Shown here piece by piece: positions 16,601 through 22,600 of a DNA stretch of 64,000 nucleotides (the stretch's first letter is position 1; every line of letters starts with the position of its first letter). Made by a program: the position numbers and the translations under genes. The stretch comes from Candidatus Zhuqueibacterota bacterium (GTDB lineage: Bacteria; Zhuqueibacterota; Zhuqueibacteria; Oceanimicrobiales; Oceanimicrobiaceae), in contig JAJDAF010000017.1 in assembly GCA_029261995.1 (NCBI GenBank), forward strand, positions 124,001 through 188,000. The letters are read 5' to 3'. A model generated the notes under the pieces. That model had not been told where the DNA came from. It did not search any database and saw nothing but the letters and a program-made list of their open reading frames with translations.

Positions 16601-19286
16601 GCAGACGCTCGCCGCGGTTTCGCCGAGTCAGCTCGTCGAGTTCGATGTTACTGGAGCCGTCGCCGGTAATGGCACATTCAGCTTTGCTGTTGATCCTGCC
16701 TCGACGAACGAGGTGAAATACTATACGCGGGAGGGTAGCGTACCACCGAAACTGGTTGTTGTCACCGGCGCCGGTGGCGGTAATCAGAGTCCGCTTGCCA
16801 TCGACGATGCGGCGGCTGCGATTCAGGGTGTGCCTGTGATTGTGGACGTCACGGCTAACGACAGCGATCCAGACGGTACTATCGATGTCACGACCGTTCA
16901 GATAGGGACACAGCCAAATAACGGCACTGTGTCGGTCAATCCGACGTTCGGAACCGTGACTTATACGCCCAGCTCGGGTTTTTTCGGCAATGACAGCTTC
17001 ACCTACACAGTGCGCGATGACGATGGAGCGATCTCGAATTCTGCCACAGTGAGTATAAGCGTGAGTGGCGGCAACATTGCGCCGGTGGCTGTTGACGACA
17101 ACAGTTCCGCGATCGCGGGTAATCCTGTGGCCATCGACGTGACGCTCAATGATAGTGATCCTGATGGGACTCTGCTGGTTGCTACGGTCACCATTGCGAC
17201 TCAGCCTGCAAATGGTTCTATCAATGTCAGTACACAAACCGGATTGGTGACCTACACACCCAATAGCGGTTTCAGCGGTACAGACAGCTTCACTTACACA
17301 GTGGAAGACAACGAAGGTGCAGTGTCAAATGCGGCCACAGTCACGCTTAGCGTGACCGGTGGCGTTTCGGGTGGCACTTTTACCTTTGGGTCTGTGGAAG
17401 ACAATCAGGTGAAGCTCTCTGCCCCGGTGCTCAACTATGGCGAAAAAGGCACGATGAAGGTTGATCGCGGGAAGTTCCAGTCTTACCTCAAGTTTGATGT
17501 GACGGGTGTGACAGGCGTTGTTCAGAGTGCCGTCGTCAGACTCCATGTCACAACCGACCCGGGTGACGGCAGTGACTCCGGCGGTTCCATCTACCTGGCG
17601 TCGAATAATCTTACGGGTACAACGACCCCGTGGCAGGAGGAGACTCTGGCGTCAGGAAATGCGCCCGACCTTCTGAGCGGCGCTTTGAGTACGCTCGGTG
17701 CTGTTTCTGAGAATGAGATCGTCGAGTTCGATGTTGCGGGCGTTATCAACGGCAACGGCACTTTCAGCTTCTGTTTGAAGTCCGGCAGCGGCAATCAGGT
17801 GAAGTACTTCACTAAGGAAGGCCTGACTTCACCGCAACTCATCATCACCACGGGTAGCACAAGCGGCGTGGAGTTCGCCGGAAACGAGCTTGCGCCAAAG
17901 GCGGTTGCGGACTGGGTCAAAACTGAGCCTGGTGTTACGGCCACGATAGACGTTCTGCTGAACGATGAGGCAGGAGGGAGTCCGCTGTTGCGAGCAACGG
18001 TTGCGGCTGTTACCATGCCGGCAAGCGGCACCGTGCGCGTTGACGCAGAAACTGGAAAGCTCGTGTACACCCCGGCGCCCGGTTTTACAGGCAAAGACGC
18101 ATTTGACTACCTCGTGTACAGTCAAACAGGTGAGGCGTCAAACCCAGCCCGCGTTTTTGTATCCGTTGAAAGAAGCAACGCAGGCACTTTGCGCGCGGAA
18201 GACCATCACGTCAAAACCTTTGAAGGCGTGCCGGTTTCAGTTGCTCTCGTTGGCAGCACCGGGAGCGGGCCCAAGAGTTTCTCCACGGTTGAAATTGTTG
18301 AGCCACCAGCCGGGGGCACGATTACGGTTGACGCGGTCCACGGCGGCGCAACTTATCTTGCGGATGCTGGCTTCATTGGCCGTGACAAGTTTACCTATGT
18401 TTTGAAAGACGGCGCGGGACTCGCCTCCAATCCTGGCACGGTTACTGTGGTTGTGCAGGCAAGCGAGCCGCAGGTAATCGCCTTGCTGCCCACTGATGAT
18501 GCCTTTGTGCGCTCAACTTCGCCAACCGATAACTTTGGTGCTCTCGACGAACTCCGCGCCACGAATGGCAGCGCTGAGTTTCACAGCTATCTCAAGTTTG
18601 ACATCTCCGGGTTGACCGGCGCGGTTGGCCGGGCGCTTCTCAGGCTCCACTTGACCGACGGCAGCAAGAGCGGGTCGGTTTATTTGGTGAGCAACAACTA
18701 CCGTGACTCTGAGACTCCTTGGCAGGAAGCTGGCCTGGTCTGGGACAATGCACCGCCAATCGGAAGTCCGGCGATTGCCACTTTCGAGGCAGATCGAAAG
18801 GGGCAGTACGTTGAAATCGACATCAGCGGTGTGGTCGGCTCTGAAGGTTCCTACAGTTTTGCGGTCAGCGGCGGCAGCGACACTGACGCTTCGATTATTG
18901 GCTCGAAAGAAGGCTTGCATCCACCGGAATTGATCTTGGAAACAGGTATGGTCGTGGGAGATGACAACGATGACCAGGATGATATCGCAAGCGACGCCAT
19001 CTTGCCCGCCAGCGTGAGCCTGAGCCCGAACTATCCCAATCCGTTCAATGCCGAAACGACCATCCTATATGCATTGCCAGCAGAAGCCAGGGTCACAATC
19101 GAAATTTACAATATTCGCGGACAGCTTGTCGCGACACCCGTGGACGCGCAGCAGAAAGCGGGTCGCAAGCGTATGAAATGGTTCGGACGTGACAACAACG
19201 GGCTGGAAGTCAGCAGTGGTGTGTACTTCCTGCGGCTGAAGGTTGGTGCTCAGACTTTGGCTCGCAGATTAATTCTGCAAAAATAG
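1644..19286 (+). CDS. Giant secreted propeller / Ig-repeat / DNRLRE protein with T9SS sorting domain (5880 aa)
   Basis: Start chosen from the AGGAGA site; Met17 is an alternative. Residues 1-42 are a Sec signal (hydrophobic HLLIFIMSVVGL, cleavage near VAQ-TIQ). Residues about 43-435 are shared with the next two genes and look like a beta-propeller: short Trp/Asp-rich strands such as DSNGKLWATW, VGILWSNQ and GAADDHLNFAYDSDSG; I cannot name the family. Residues 436-3693 are 34 Ig/cadherin-like tandem-95 domains with N-D-x-D-x-D-G loops, probably calcium-binding. Six DNRLRE domains lie near 3698, 4157, 4517, 4879, 5242 and 5608, separated by 3, 2, 2, 2 and 2 Ig domains. Residues 5781-5880 are a T9SS type-A sorting domain (YPNPFN, IYNIRGQL, SSGVYFLRL, LILQK). 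The mature chain looks nearly Cys-free. The likely role is a surface adhesin or polysaccharide-binding fibre; architecture is secure, function is inferred. Confidence 0.97.
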   Translation: MGTFGTTSFRKPALEDMAKKCGLHLLIFIMSVVGLTARLVAQTIQSEPVMVGYQAFNFDGGDVTSVPTEEKPESKAWYHDNLWWGVMWDNIDFKYKIFRLNATTQEWTNTGTEVDSRPRSSADVLVDSDTLYISNRAKESHKASHGPETATLVRYTYNSGSKTYSLDVGFPVNIPGTAITRAFTIAKDSNGKLWATWTASTKVMVNRTLSGDDTNWGTAFELPVQGGNLASVDISVILAFAGSKVGILWSNQVDEKDYFAVHQVADADTVWQSRETAFDNPGGGAADDHLNFAYDSDSGTILAAVKTTISGSTSPIVVALKRESSGVWSHSSVWLKRQDFTRPIMLHNSDTDSVYVFAKSDSVFPKTIFFKSAHINNFNFPSGLGRTHIFSVKNDNVNNVTSTKQSVTNTSGILVLASDKTTKNYLYNLHSFDNQRPVANEDRSPANENSPLAIDVTANDTDSDGTLDKSTVAVVLQPANGTASANTATGEIVYTSNVAFAGNDTLYYSVADDDGLHAVAARIIVTVNDSPLASDDFGITFEDTPIDLPVLANDVDADGTIDPATFTITSPPSNGGAVASVAGVVTYTPNFNFNGTDSFLYTVQDDSGGVSNEATVTIVVSNVLDAPVAGNDGATLTEDGSTIIDVLANDTDSDGSIVPTTVAVVMAPGKGATSVNPVSGQVTYTPVADSSGSDLFTYTVQDNDAVTSNEATVTLTINEVNDAPVANNDTIVTAIDVPIDILITANDTDVDGTIDTTSVLASSGSHGTTLIKPDGFVTYTPASGYFGTDEFIYTVRDNDGAFSNPATAHIVVNKPPTAIDDVATTVMDSSVIIDVTSNDTDDVGTIDASTVVIVSSPGSGSATVSLSGGFVTYTPNSGFSGADAFTYKVNDDNGAASNTATVSVSVTVNARPDAVDDVVATGEDIGVSINVLSNDLDSDGTLNPASVAVIGLPASGQTSVNGAGAVTYTPDPNFFGSDFFTYTVEDNYLAVSDTATVSITVSSINDAPIANRDTVSTNEDVQIDFDVTGNDSDVENGLVPASVTIVIGGTHGQGSVNPATGIVSYLPDADFFGTDSLRYTVQDDSAAVSNQTTVLINVVDVNDLPIAVNDTTQSPHGMAVEVDVKLNDSDSDGSLVPGSVTVVNPPAKGATSVSLTGVITYTPTQGTSGIDSFDYTISDDDAGPSAPASVFVTVNKAPDAVDDAPVTREDTPVGIAVAANDTDMDGSVNPATVSLVTPPAAGSAVVASGSGVVTYTPPADFFGADSLTYTVEDDLGRLSNIATVRVTVAPINDPPVSAVDTFSVSEDTPATLSVLGNDTDIDGALELNSVTVTTPPGHGTAIPDPSGAISFVPTADFFGFDSLRYTVADDSGAVSGITNVVIEITATNDTPVAANDIAGTDEDTPLIIVVTSNDTDLDGTIDVTTVVLVGTPSNGTASATNSGAISYQPGLNFFGNDTLTYTVKDNAGAESNTAEVVISVAPQNDPPVAAIDIASANEETAVAIDVLDNDSDVDGSLVPATVSVVQPPTHGGTSVNPANGFISYTPALNYVGLDTLRYRVADDQGALDSAFVYLAVTGVNDNPVANDDAASTAEETPVTVAVVANDSDVDGTIDVTSVSVVAAPAHGSAAADVSGNVVYSPAANFFGSDSLQYTVQDNNGGVSNTAMLRLTVTSTNDAPVAVSDAGTTPEETSIQIDLAANDTDIDGSVDATSVTITVPPVHGTGTVNSTPGVLTYIPALDFNGTDTLAYTIADNLGAVSAAGEVLITVTAVNDPPVALPDGATTPEETAVDISVASNDTDVDGSVIASTVVVVKPASNGTHSVNGSGVISYQPELDFFGSDTLRYTIQDNSGATSNEAEVVISVSDVNEIPVAFNDTLSAEEDTPANLTVLANDIDPDNGLDPATVAVQNSPVHGTASVNTATGEIAYTPALDFSGQDSLDYSVRDAAGALSNTARVYLTIDAVNDAPVATADFSSTQEETQIVITVVSNDTDVDGSIDPSTVSIVQQPGNGSASAGTGEVTYTPAENFVGNDTLHYTVRDNVGALSSPGQVVVTVTNINDPPVAADDVAATPEDVSVTINVPANDSDLDGTLDLGSVTILSHPDQGSATVSGSTGAISYQPNVNFFGNDTLSYTIKDNSGAVSNDAQVIVVVADVNDAPVAVDDNVITPGNQSVDIEVLGNDSDVDGTLVPSSIFTTVPSNGMTATQPGGIITYTPNAGFSGTDQFVYRVNDEDGAFSNLATVSITISAAPVAGDDVASTHQGQPVSIVVLTNDTDADGTVDTTTVAVVSGPANGTTSIDNTTGHVTYTPAPAFFGIDSFSYTVADTDGGVSNVATVSIAVNGRPLAQDDVATTNEEASVAVDVLANDADPDGTLAATTVSVTLAPAHGSTTVNTVTGVVTYLPELNFVGIDSFQYSVKDNLGALSDVATAVVTISDVNDPPVAVSDVAATTEDTPTSIQVLANDSDLDGTLDATSVMLVFQPHSGTASVNTSSGLITYQPNPNFFGMDTLSYTVRDNDNAPSNIALVVVTVSDQNDAPVAVTDSVLTNQGVAITTDVLVNDTDLDGTLTPSSVTVVSGPVNGSASVNTANGTITYTPGVGTFPADSLRYTVADNLGATSNQAIYFIGINGRPTAVNDAVVTPEDTPIEITVAANDTDPEGSLDHRSVAITLPPSAGAAVADSLTGVVTFTPALDFSGISLFMYTISDQQGVTSAPALVSVNVTSENDPPVVVDDTVSTSEDMAIVVQVLSNDSDIDGTLNAATVTVVAGPAAGSTTVNSSTGEITYTPALNFSGPDTLLYTVKDNSGLSSSTAAVWITVTPVNDAPIAVDDSETTSEDTPVQIAIIQNDSDVDGLVVPTSVTLTGGPSSGTAQLDSQTGVVTYTPNSNFSGPDSFTYTVADNQGLNSNEATVSLSVVEQNDLPVAVLDISGTLEDNSVVIDVLQNDTDNDGSLDVTSVAIAVAPPQGSVSVDNTTGRLTYTPNSNFFGLDTFAYTVKDDLGATSLAAWVSVTVSPVNDAPVANNDSGATNEDTPVELAVTNNDSDIDGTIDSTTVIVTLAPKNGATVVNQTTGVVTYSPAPNFSGPDSLAYTVSDNSGSVSDTAKVFITVGPVNDSPVANHDTVQTPEDQAVSISVLNNDTDADGTLDATSVTVTAQPDSGTAVVNPVTGEITYIPNANFFGADSLRYTAKDNAGALTNEATVRLTVTPVNDVPVATDDSETTSEDTPALIAVLLNDSDLDGTLNPSSVVITISPKSGVATPDAQTGVLTYLPSPDFFGSDTLSYTVNDNEGASSNTAQVIVTVVGQNDPPVAALDVVGTFEDNSVVVAVLQNDADSDGSLDPTSVVVAAQPTRGSVLVNATSGALTYSPNPDFFGADSLRYTVKDNVGATSNAATVRLTINPVNDPPVAVDDSETASEDTPLVFAVLGNDSDVDGNLDPGSLSILAGPVNGTTTVNPNSGVITYAPSANYSGLDSLTYQVADTDGLTSNIATVRLSVVDQNDPPLAVNDTLATDEDVILLMTVLGNDIDDTAIDATTLTVVSVARHGFVTGTGVPGQLSYSPEPDYFGGDTMSYTVKDNFGATSNVATVFITVASVNDAPVALDDTASTTEETPVSFSLVANDSDTETPLALASVSIVTPPGNGSAVTSNGNAIYSPNTGFIGTDSFQYTVQDADGLTSNTATATVSVAAAGELVTSLFGASDDGQVKLTEPAKNYGSKETMKIEKDAFRLYLKFQVSDLAGPVQSAVLRLRVASGASAGGEGGGVVHLAENTFTGTTTPWSEGLLTSGNAPDTLGSVIASVNAVTPDEFVDFDVSSAVQGNLTYSFCISNLFGDIVEYNSKEGVSAPELIVTSGQPAANIPPVAVDDTATTPAVTPVVIDVLANDTDSDGSIEPGTVVVSVVSTGGTSSVNAATGAITYSPNPGFSGQDSLAYRVQDDAGATSNAANVRLTVLAGPAPPLAANDTTSTTTDTPVTVDVTANDTDSDGTVDVTTVAIDTAPLNGSAVVNSSTGIVTYAPNAAFVGSEQFTYVVKDNSGLVSNAATVTVSVSAGNFAPVALNDAASTVESIPVIVDVLANDSDSDGKLDTASVAVVTAALHGTTSVNPATGEITYNPGASFTGVDSLKYTVADNDGARSDTANVEVSVSPSGGIQTRTFNATEDGQVKHTEPGSNYGSKGTMKVDGGKFSSYFKFEVTGVSGPVQSAVVQLRVTSDPSDGSDSGGAIFPVANSFDGTSLPWVDETLAFGNAPKTSGSPLQTLAAVAPSQLAEFDVTASVTGDGVFSFAINPVSGNEVKYFTQEGGVAPKLVITFGAGGSNQAPVAVDDNAVTSQDTPVTVSILSNDSDADGQLVVTSVVVQTQPLNGSVSVNGTSGEMTYTPAAAFAGTDQFTYTVEDDDGAVSNVATVTVVVSAGNQAPVAADDATSTTPDTPVVVNVLGNDSDSDGILAPATVAVVTSALNGTTIVNGASGEISYTPNAAFSGIDSFTYTVNDDDGAASNSATVTVTVSGGGSQTFVFEAVGDGQIKLTDPGANYGSKGTMKVDGGKFSSYMKFVVTGLTGAVSSAKVRLQVTADARDGGDSGGAIFSVANTFNGSATPWVEQTLTSGNAPQAAGSPRHTHGPVAPSEVVDFEVTSAVSGNGTFSFAINPVSTNEVKYFTKDGSVSPKLVIVVGSGGGANQPPVAVDDNATTPENTPVLVNVLNNDSDADGQLILSSVTLQTQPSNGAATVNTATGEIAYTPAALFVGSDQFSYSVEDDDGAASNVAVVTVVVSAGNVAPVATDDAASTTESTPTVVDVLANDIDSDGTLDATTVIVVSGATNGATSVNAVTGAITYTPNTAFTGSDAFAYTVTDNAGASSNQATVTIAVAPAGGGQTLTFESVDDGQVKKTDPGANYGTKATMKVDGGKFSSYMKFVVTGLSGSVTSAKVRLQVTPDAGDGGDSGGSIFLVGNNFDGTATPWQQEALTSGNAPATSGSPLQTLAAVSPSQLVEFDVTGAVAGNGTFSFAVDPASTNEVKYYTREGSVPPKLVVVTGAGGGNQSPLAIDDAAAAIQGVPVIVDVTANDSDPDGTIDVTTVQIGTQPNNGTVSVNPTFGTVTYTPSSGFFGNDSFTYTVRDDDGAISNSATVSISVSGGNIAPVAVDDNSSAIAGNPVAIDVTLNDSDPDGTLLVATVTIATQPANGSINVSTQTGLVTYTPNSGFSGTDSFTYTVEDNEGAVSNAATVTLSVTGGVSGGTFTFGSVEDNQVKLSAPVLNYGEKGTMKVDRGKFQSYLKFDVTGVTGVVQSAVVRLHVTTDPGDGSDSGGSIYLASNNLTGTTTPWQEETLASGNAPDLLSGALSTLGAVSENEIVEFDVAGVINGNGTFSFCLKSGSGNQVKYFTKEGLTSPQLIITTGSTSGVEFAGNELAPKAVADWVKTEPGVTATIDVLLNDEAGGSPLLRATVAAVTMPASGTVRVDAETGKLVYTPAPGFTGKDAFDYLVYSQTGEASNPARVFVSVERSNAGTLRAEDHHVKTFEGVPVSVALVGSTGSGPKSFSTVEIVEPPAGGTITVDAVHGGATYLADAGFIGRDKFTYVLKDGAGLASNPGTVTVVVQASEPQVIALLPTDDAFVRSTSPTDNFGALDELRATNGSAEFHSYLKFDISGLTGAVGRALLRLHLTDGSKSGSVYLVSNNYRDSETPWQEAGLVWDNAPPIGSPAIATFEADRKGQYVEIDISGVVGSEGSYSFAVSGGSDTDASIIGSKEGLHPPELILETGMVVGDDNDDQDDIASDAILPASVSLSPNYPNPFNAETTILYALPAEARVTIEIYNIRGQLVATPVDAQQKAGRKRMKWFGRDNNGLEVSSGVYFLRLKVGAQTLARRLILQK
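3810..10121 (+). repeat. Two segments of a 15-domain higher-order duplication (4311-nt interval)
   Basis: Domains 4, 5, 9 and 10 start at 3810, 4086, 5232 and 5523. Domains 19, 20, 24 and 25 start at 8121, 8397, 9543 and 9834. Every pair is exactly 4311 nt (1437 codons) apart. Idiosyncratic features also match: GTD[EQ]F[IV]Y and DGAFSN in 4/19, an Arg-Pro junction after 5/20, TYTPxxGT in 8/23, and PP[AS]AG[SA]AV in 9/24. Domains 11 and 26 are offset by one codon, so the match fades there. Confidence 0.75.
10125..12449 (+). repeat. Four-domain higher-order repeat (1164 nt), two copies
   Basis: Domains 26, 27 and 28 start at 10125, 10416 and 10707. Domains 30, 31 and 32 start at 11289, 11580 and 11871, each exactly 1164 nt (388 codons) later. 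Shared marks are DDSETTSEDTP in 26/30, and a QND linker followed by LEDNSVV or FEDNSVV with VLQND in 27/31. The second copy ends one codon short at 12449. Confidence 0.8.
12724..18950 (+). repeat. DNRLRE/Ig composite repeat zone of the 5880-aa protein
   Basis: Six DNRLRE (CBM96-like) domains of about 160 residues alternate with Ig domains. The KVDGGKF-type strand of domains 2-5 starts at 14208, 15291, 16380 and 17466, a period of 1083-1089 nt, so the duplicated unit is one DNRLRE plus two Ig domains. Conserved marks are DDGQVKxTxPxxNYGxK, SYxKFxV, DGGDSGGSIF, PWxExTLTSGNAP, EFDVT and NGTFSF. Gly/Ser-rich hinges follow several DNRLRE domains. Domain 6 is of a different subtype (LLPTDDAFVRS) and is preceded by two Ig domains without the acidic calcium loop. 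Confidence 0.9.
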
Positions 19287-19301
19287 GCAGCTTCGGAAGA
19301 T

Positions 19302-19349
19302 GTCGCCGAGTGCATGCAGGTGCCGAAACGTCTGGTTGCACTCGGCGGC
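19302..19349 (+). terminator. Strong stem-loop after the 5880-aa gene, probable terminator
   Basis: CGCCGAGTGCA (19304-19314) and TGCACTCGGCG (19337-19347) form a perfect 11-bp inverted repeat. It is extended by one wobble and one G-C pair, around a 22-base loop. It begins 15 bases after the stop codon. No clear T-run follows at once, so termination may not be purely intrinsic; it could also protect the 3' end of the mRNA. Confidence 0.55.
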
Positions 19350-19685
19350 TGTCTCGAACGCTTATTCCTCGGTCACACGCAGCTGCGGGCGATGGCCTTC
19401 TGGAAGCACAGCAATCACGGACGTCTAAAATATATTTTTATCTGCATTTTCACCGCGCTGCTTGTATTAGATTACATCTATTAAGATAAAACAAACTGTG
19501 TGGTTTTATGCTGCCTATGATTTAGAATTTTTACAGTTTCTCTCAGCCTGGAAAGGTCGTTTACCTGCCCCCTCGATTTTTCTACCTTTCCCCCAAAAAC
19601 AAAAACTCGAATACACCTCCGTTCTCGAAGGTCTTAGATTTCTAGCGTCTAGCAACTACGTGCGCAGCTACGCCAAAACAACTAT

Positions 19686-19690
19686 GGAGA
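19686..19690 (+). promoter_or_regulatory. Shine-Dalgarno site for the 4912-aa gene
   Basis: GGAGA lies 7 bases before the ATG at 19698. It favours that start over the internal Met19, although the extra 18 residues give an unusually long n-region before the signal-peptide core. Confidence 0.7.
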
Positions 19691-19697
19691 TACGTTC

Positions 19698-22600
19698 ATG
19701 AGCACCTGTGGGCAAACATCAGAGAGTTCTAGCCTGACCTGGTCCAGAAATATGAAACTCGTCTGGACATTGCTGGCATCCATCTACGCGATCACACCAT
19801 CGCAGACTGACGCTGTTCAGGCACAAGAGATTCAATCGACGCCGGTGCTGTTGGGATACCGGGACTACAATTATGGTGGAAGCGTAACATCCGAACCGAC
19901 GGAAGAGAAGCCCGAGAGCAAGGTTTGGTTCCAGGATAACTTCTGGTGGGGAGTTCTGTGGGACGATACTGCGGAAGAGTTCCGCATCCACAGGCTGGAT
20001 CTCGCTACGCAGAACTGGACGAATACCGGAATAACCGTGGACAGTCGCAGGCGCTCAGCCGCCGATGTCCTGGTTGACGGCAATAAGGTATACATCGCCT
20101 CGCGTGCAAAAATAGGGGTTCACAGCTCTGATCCCAAGCTCGCGACGCTCTCCCGATACACGTACAATTCCGGTTCGAACACTTACAGCCTCGATACGGG
20201 GTTCCCGGTTAACATACCCGGAACTACAGAGACCAAGGCTCTCACTATTGCGAAAGACTCGAATGACAAGATCTGGGCGGCGTGGACTGACACGCTGAGA
20301 GTTCATGTCAATAGCACTAACGGTACTGATACCAACTGGGGCACGACGTTTGTGTTGCCTGCGGTCGATTCTTCATTGGCAGTTCAGGACATTGCTTCTG
20401 TCGTTGCATTTAACGGCGACCGGATAGGCGTTCTTTGGTCAGATCAAAACGATGATCGCATCTATTTTGCTGTTCACCACGATACCAGTGCTACATCGAA
20501 TTGGCAGCCACGAGAAACTGTCTTCTCGAACGGCGGCAACGCTGCAGACGACCACCTAAACCTTGCCGTCCGGCCAAGTGATGGCACCGTGCTCGCGGTT
20601 ACCAAGACCAGCTTTACAGTGGATGAAGACCCGAGTATTCTGTTTCATAAACGCAATCCCAATACCGGTGTCTGGACAAATCACACAGCTTGGCTGCGCG
20701 AGGATGATCCGACTCGCCCGATAGTGGTTTACAATTCCGACGATGACCACGCCTACATCATTGTCCGTGATAAGCTGCAGGAAGGTCTTTACGTCAAGCA
20801 TGCGGATGTAGACAGCCCGGTGTTTTCTGCCGGAGAAGGCGAAGTGCTGGTTAATAGTCTTGTAGATCTGGATGCAGGGAACCCAACATCCACAAAACAA
20901 GCCCTGAACAATTCTACCGGGCTTGTTGTTCTGGGCAGTGCGAAGGATCAAGAAACCTATTTGCACGGATATCTGCCATTCAACAATGTTCGTCCTGTCG
21001 CCAACGACGACACCTACCATGTTAATCAAGGCACGACAGAAAGCCTGCCCGTAGTAAACAACGACACAGATTCCGATGGCACTGTTGATGGCTCAACCGT
21101 GGCGATTGTCTCCGGTCCCCTGCACGGTTCCGTCACGCTGGGAATTGGCTCAATCGATTATACCCCGACTCCAGGATACGCAGGCGGCGACACTCTGAGA
21201 TACACCGTCCGGGACAATGACGGCGCCAATGCCATAGCAGCAACAGTCCTGATCACAGTCAACGCCGCACCTGTGGCGCTGGATGATTCAGGCGCTTCGA
21301 CCGAGGACACGCCCATAGCCATCGCGGTTCTGGCGAACGACACCGATGCCGACAGCGCCATTGATCCTGCAACGGTCACCGTCGTTGCGACTCCTGGAAA
21401 CGGCGCTACGACACTCAATCCGGCAACTGGTGTTCTAACCTATTCTCCGAATCCAAATTTCAGCGGCGCGGATTCGTTCACCTACACCGTTGCTGATGAC
21501 AGCGGTGCTGTTTCGAATCAAGCAACCGTGTCACTTCTCATCAGCGAAGCCAATGATCCGCCTTTTGCCAATGACGACAACGTTACGACAGACAATGCAA
21601 CGCCAATTCTCATCGATCTGCTGGCCAACGATGTCGATGTTGATGGTACAATTATCATCGCTTCTCTGGCTCTCACGCAGTCGCCGCTGCACGGCTCTGC
21701 AGTTCTGAACGCCGCTACCGGCGAAGTAACCTATACGCCGAATCAAAATTTCTTCGGCAACGATTCGTTAAAGTACACAATTGTGGACGACCAAAATGCA
21801 GTCAGCGATGAGGGGACGGCACATATTCTGGTAAACTCCGTGCCGCTCGCCGTCGATGACACCACCGTAACCAATCAAAATGTCGCGGTTGCCATAAACG
21901 TTCTTGCTAACGATTCAGACCCGGATGGCTCTCTGGATCCGGCTACCGTTGCGGTGCAGACACAACCGGCTCAGGGTGCGACCACGGTGAACCCCGTAAC
22001 AGGCCAGGTGACCTACACGCCCAACGCTGGTTATGTCGGGCCTGACCAGTTTACTTATCTGGCCAAGGACGAAAGTGGCGTCAATTCCAATGTCGCAACG
22101 GTGCATGTGAAAGTCAATCAGGCGCCAACGGTGAACGACGACAATGTTCTGACACTCAAGGCAACCCCAATAGACATAGATATTCTGGCAAACGACATCG
22201 ACACCGATGGAACATTGGATTCATCGTCGATTCAAGTCTTGTTTGGACCGTTTAATGCGAATTCTTTTTCGATAAACCCAAACACAGGCGTTGTCTCCTA
22301 TGACCCAAAACCACAGTTCTCCGGTCAGGATATTTTTGAGTATGAGATTACGGACAACGACGGTGCGCTTTCGAACAAGGCGACCGTCACCGTACGCGTC
22401 AACGATCCGCCAGTTGCGCATCCGGATGCGGCGGTTACCAACGAGGATACACCGGTAATTGTAGTTGTGACGCCGAACGACACCGACTCAGACGGCAGCA
22501 TCGTGCCGGCGTCTGTGGCTGTCGCGACGCCTCCAGCAAATGGGACCGCCACCGTCGATCCGGGGTCGGGCACCATCGCTTACACGCCTGCGCAGGACCA

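Larger units (their letters stand above)
19287..19697 (+). other. 411-bp intergenic region, partly AT-rich, likely promoter-containing
   Basis: This is the longest non-coding gap in the window. After the stem-loop at 19302-19349, the part from about 19425 to 19620 is clearly more AT-rich than the genes, with runs such as TAAAATATATTTTTAT near 19427. This is where a promoter for the next gene (and probably the one after it) would be expected, but I cannot pick a convincing -35/-10 or TAnnTTTG pair. A 67-codon GTG reading frame here (19498-19701) has no ribosome binding site and is not called a gene. Confidence 0.4.

Noticed and set aside
19498-19701. 67-codon GTG frame overlapping the start of the 4912-aa gene by 4 bases
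   Set aside because: No Shine-Dalgarno site, GTG start, AT-rich composition unlike the genes, no recognisable domain. The ATGA overlap is probably chance.
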